This document shows positions 5,321 through 6,696 of a stretch of 6,696 nucleotides of DNA, piece by piece (the stretch's first letter is position 1; every line of letters begins with the position of its first letter). A program made the position numbers and the translations under genes. Location of the stretch: assembly GCA_018883285.1 (NCBI GenBank), contig VEQJ01000062.1, positions 1-6,696 on the forward strand, in the 5' to 3' direction. This stretch comes from Alphaproteobacteria bacterium (GTDB lineage: Bacteria > Pseudomonadota > Alphaproteobacteria > CAISOG01). The notes beneath the pieces were generated by a model. That model searched no databases and had not been told where the DNA came from. It worked only from the letters and a program-made list of their open reading frames with translations.

Positions 5321-6696
5321 TGCCCCAAGCTGGCGTTGGCGTGGCTGTGGGGCGTGGCCATCCCACCAAGCGTTGCCAACACCTGTTGCGCCACCTGTTT
5401 ATCGTCAAAAGGCTTGGTCACCCCCGCCACCAGCTGCCCCTGCTCATGCCCCTTGCCCGCGATGACCAGATTGTCGCCAGGGCTAAGCTGGCCAATCGCC
5501 TGCGCAATCGCCTCAGCGCGATCGCCAATCTCATGGGCGTTGGGGCAGGCGCTTAAAATCGCGGATCGAATCAGGGTGGGATCCTCAAAGCGCGGATTGT
5601 CATCGGTCACATAGACCACATCGGCCAGGCGTTGGGCTATAGCGCCCATCATCGGCCGTTTGGTGCTGTCACGATTGCCGCCACAGCCAAACACCACATG
5701 CAGTCGGCTGCCCGCACCCGCGGTATGTTGACGCACGCTGGATAGGATGTTTTCCAGGCCGTCAGGGGTATGGGCATAGTCCACCACCACCCCCGCGCCA
5801 TTGGGGTGATGACCGACCAGCTCTGCCCGCCCCGCAATGCCCGCCAACTGATCCAAATGGGGCAGAATCGCGTCCAAACCCACCCCACTGCTAAGAACCA
5901 GTCCGATAGCGCCCAGCAGGTTGTACAGCTGGAACTGGCCAATCAGGGGCAGGGTGATGGGATAGGATTGGCCGCCATGGTGCAGGCGGGCGGACTGCCC
6001 CAGGGTGGTGGCACGCCATTGGTCAAAGCGCAAATCAGCGGTGGCGGCTTGGCCAAAAGTCATCAGCCGATGGCCACGGGTTTGACAAAGAAGCGCCAAA
6101 TCCTGACCATAGGGGGTGTCAATATTGATAACCGCGCATGCCCCCCGCGGCAACAGCACCGCAAACAGCCGTGCCTTGGCCGCAAAATAGGCCGCCATGG
6201 TGCCGTGATAGTCCAAATGATCCTGTGTCAGGTTGGTAAAGACGGCGGCGTTCAGGGCAACGCCATCCAACCGATGTTGCACCAGGCCGTGACTGGCCGC
6301 CTCCATCACCGCATGTTGCACCCCCTGCTGCGCCAGGGCGGCTAGGATGGAATGCAGCGATACGGGATCGGCGGTGGTCAGCGAGGGGGCGGGCGGCACC
6401 TCGACAGGGCTAAGCACGCCTAGGGTTCCAAGGCTGGCGGCGGGCAACCCCTGCAACTGCCAAAGCTGGCGGGCAAATTCAACGGTTGAGGTTTTGCCGT
6501 TGGTGCCGGTAACCGCCGCCATAAAGCTGGGTTGGCCAGGTTGAAAAAAGGCCGCCAGTCTGGCTAGGGCTTGGGTTGGCCAGGGGTGGGGAATGCAGGG
6601 AATTTTGCCCTGCAGCGCGGGGTCAATATCGGTAAAATCCTGTGCCAAAATAGCCGCCGCGCCGGCCGCTATCGCCTGTTCCGCAAAGCTTAGCCC
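5311..6696 (-). CDS. murE: MurE, UDP-MurNAc-L-Ala-D-Glu:meso-DAP ligase (5' partial)
   Basis: Cytoplasmic ATP-dependent ligase that adds meso-diaminopimelate to UDP-MurNAc-L-Ala-D-Glu. The frame is open to the window edge (first visible residues GLSFAEQAIAAGAAAI), so the TTG at 6648 is an internal Leu codon, not the start. By comparison with E. coli MurE about 45-50 N-terminal residues, including the DSR/GDLFVA part of the UDP-binding domain, lie outside. In 461 visible residues I see the ATP P-loop GTNGKTST (visible residues 64-71), ASHGLVQHR (about 134-142), the DHLDYHG segment, the likely carbamylated Lys in YFAAKARLF (about 174), VVDYAHTPD (304-312), GCGGNRD (337-343), the DNPR motif (366-369) and KGHE (415-418). 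In characterised MurE enzymes DNPR marks meso-DAP rather than L-Lys specificity. The stop TGA at 5311-5313 overlaps the start of murF. Assignment is very secure; only the N-terminus is missing. Confidence 0.97.
   Translation of the reverse strand, partial: GLSFAEQAIAAGAAAILAQDFTDIDPALQGKIPCIPHPWPTQALARLAAFFQPGQPSFMAAVTGTNGKTSTVEFARQLWQLQGLPAASLGTLGVLSPVEVPPAPSLTTADPVSLHSILAALAQQGVQHAVMEAASHGLVQHRLDGVALNAAVFTNLTQDHLDYHGTMAAYFAAKARLFAVLLPRGACAVINIDTPYGQDLALLCQTRGHRLMTFGQAATADLRFDQWRATTLGQSARLHHGGQSYPITLPLIGQFQLYNLLGAIGLVLSSGVGLDAILPHLDQLAGIAGRAELVGHHPNGAGVVVDYAHTPDGLENILSSVRQHTAGAGSRLHVVFGCGGNRDSTKRPMMGAIAQRLADVVYVTDDNPRFEDPTLIRSAILSACPNAHEIGDRAEAIAQAIGQLSPGDNLVIAGKGHEQGQLVAGVTKPFDDKQVAQQVLATLGGMATPHSHANASLGQCA

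Noticed and set aside
5770..6345. Plus-strand open frame of 191 codons opposite murE
   Set aside because: It lies wholly antisense to murE, encodes a Gln/Gly/His-rich low-complexity translation, and has no family motif; it is treated as a shadow frame.
6646..6648. TTG as the start codon of a 445-residue murE
   Set aside because: The frame stays open to the window edge and the upstream residues (GLSFAEQAIAAGAAAI) match the MurE N-terminal domain, so this is an internal Leu codon of a gene cut by the window.
1..6696. A novel defence, mobile or biosynthetic system
   Set aside because: Every long frame on the coding strand is a recognised dcw gene in standard order, with intact motifs and tight junctions. 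I see no foreign genes, repeats arrays or integration signs.

Overview
The window is a compact stretch of a bacterial division and cell wall (dcw) cluster, read entirely from the minus strand. In transcription order (high to low coordinates) it holds murE (5' end cut off by the window edge), murF, mraY, murD and ftsW. A 92-base stretch beyond ftsW probably leads into the next gene; murG is expected there from the conserved order, but it is not visible. Only 24 bases between mraY and murD and the 92 bases after ftsW are non-coding.

The gene order murE-murF-mraY-murD-ftsW is the standard proteobacterial dcw order. Several protein features point to Alphaproteobacteria: the WWWTVDR segment near the FtsW N-terminus, the MNHGGEI version of the MurF motif, and the style of the MurD N-terminus. 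No genus can be named from this sequence. The DNPR motif in MurE indicates meso-diaminopimelate peptidoglycan, as in Gram-negative bacteria.

The genes form one pathway. MurE adds meso-DAP to UDP-MurNAc-L-Ala-D-Glu. MurF adds D-Ala-D-Ala. MraY moves the finished phospho-MurNAc-pentapeptide onto undecaprenyl phosphate at the inner membrane. MurD performs the earlier D-Glu addition. FtsW polymerises lipid II into septal glycan together with its partner class B PBP. Junctions are overlapping or abutting (a TGATG or 10-base overlap at murE/murF, TAAATG at murF/mraY, ATGA at murD/ftsW), so the genes are very likely one transcript with translational coupling. No promoter, terminator, RNA gene, mobile element or CRISPR array is evident.

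I looked for an undescribed system and found none: this is a conserved housekeeping operon with intact reading frames. The points worth a second look are small. They are two 8-base G tracts (one abutting the catalytic DD codons of mraY, one forming the murD ribosome binding region), a C-rich and G-poor leader after ftsW, and a few family-level residue or linker deviations.
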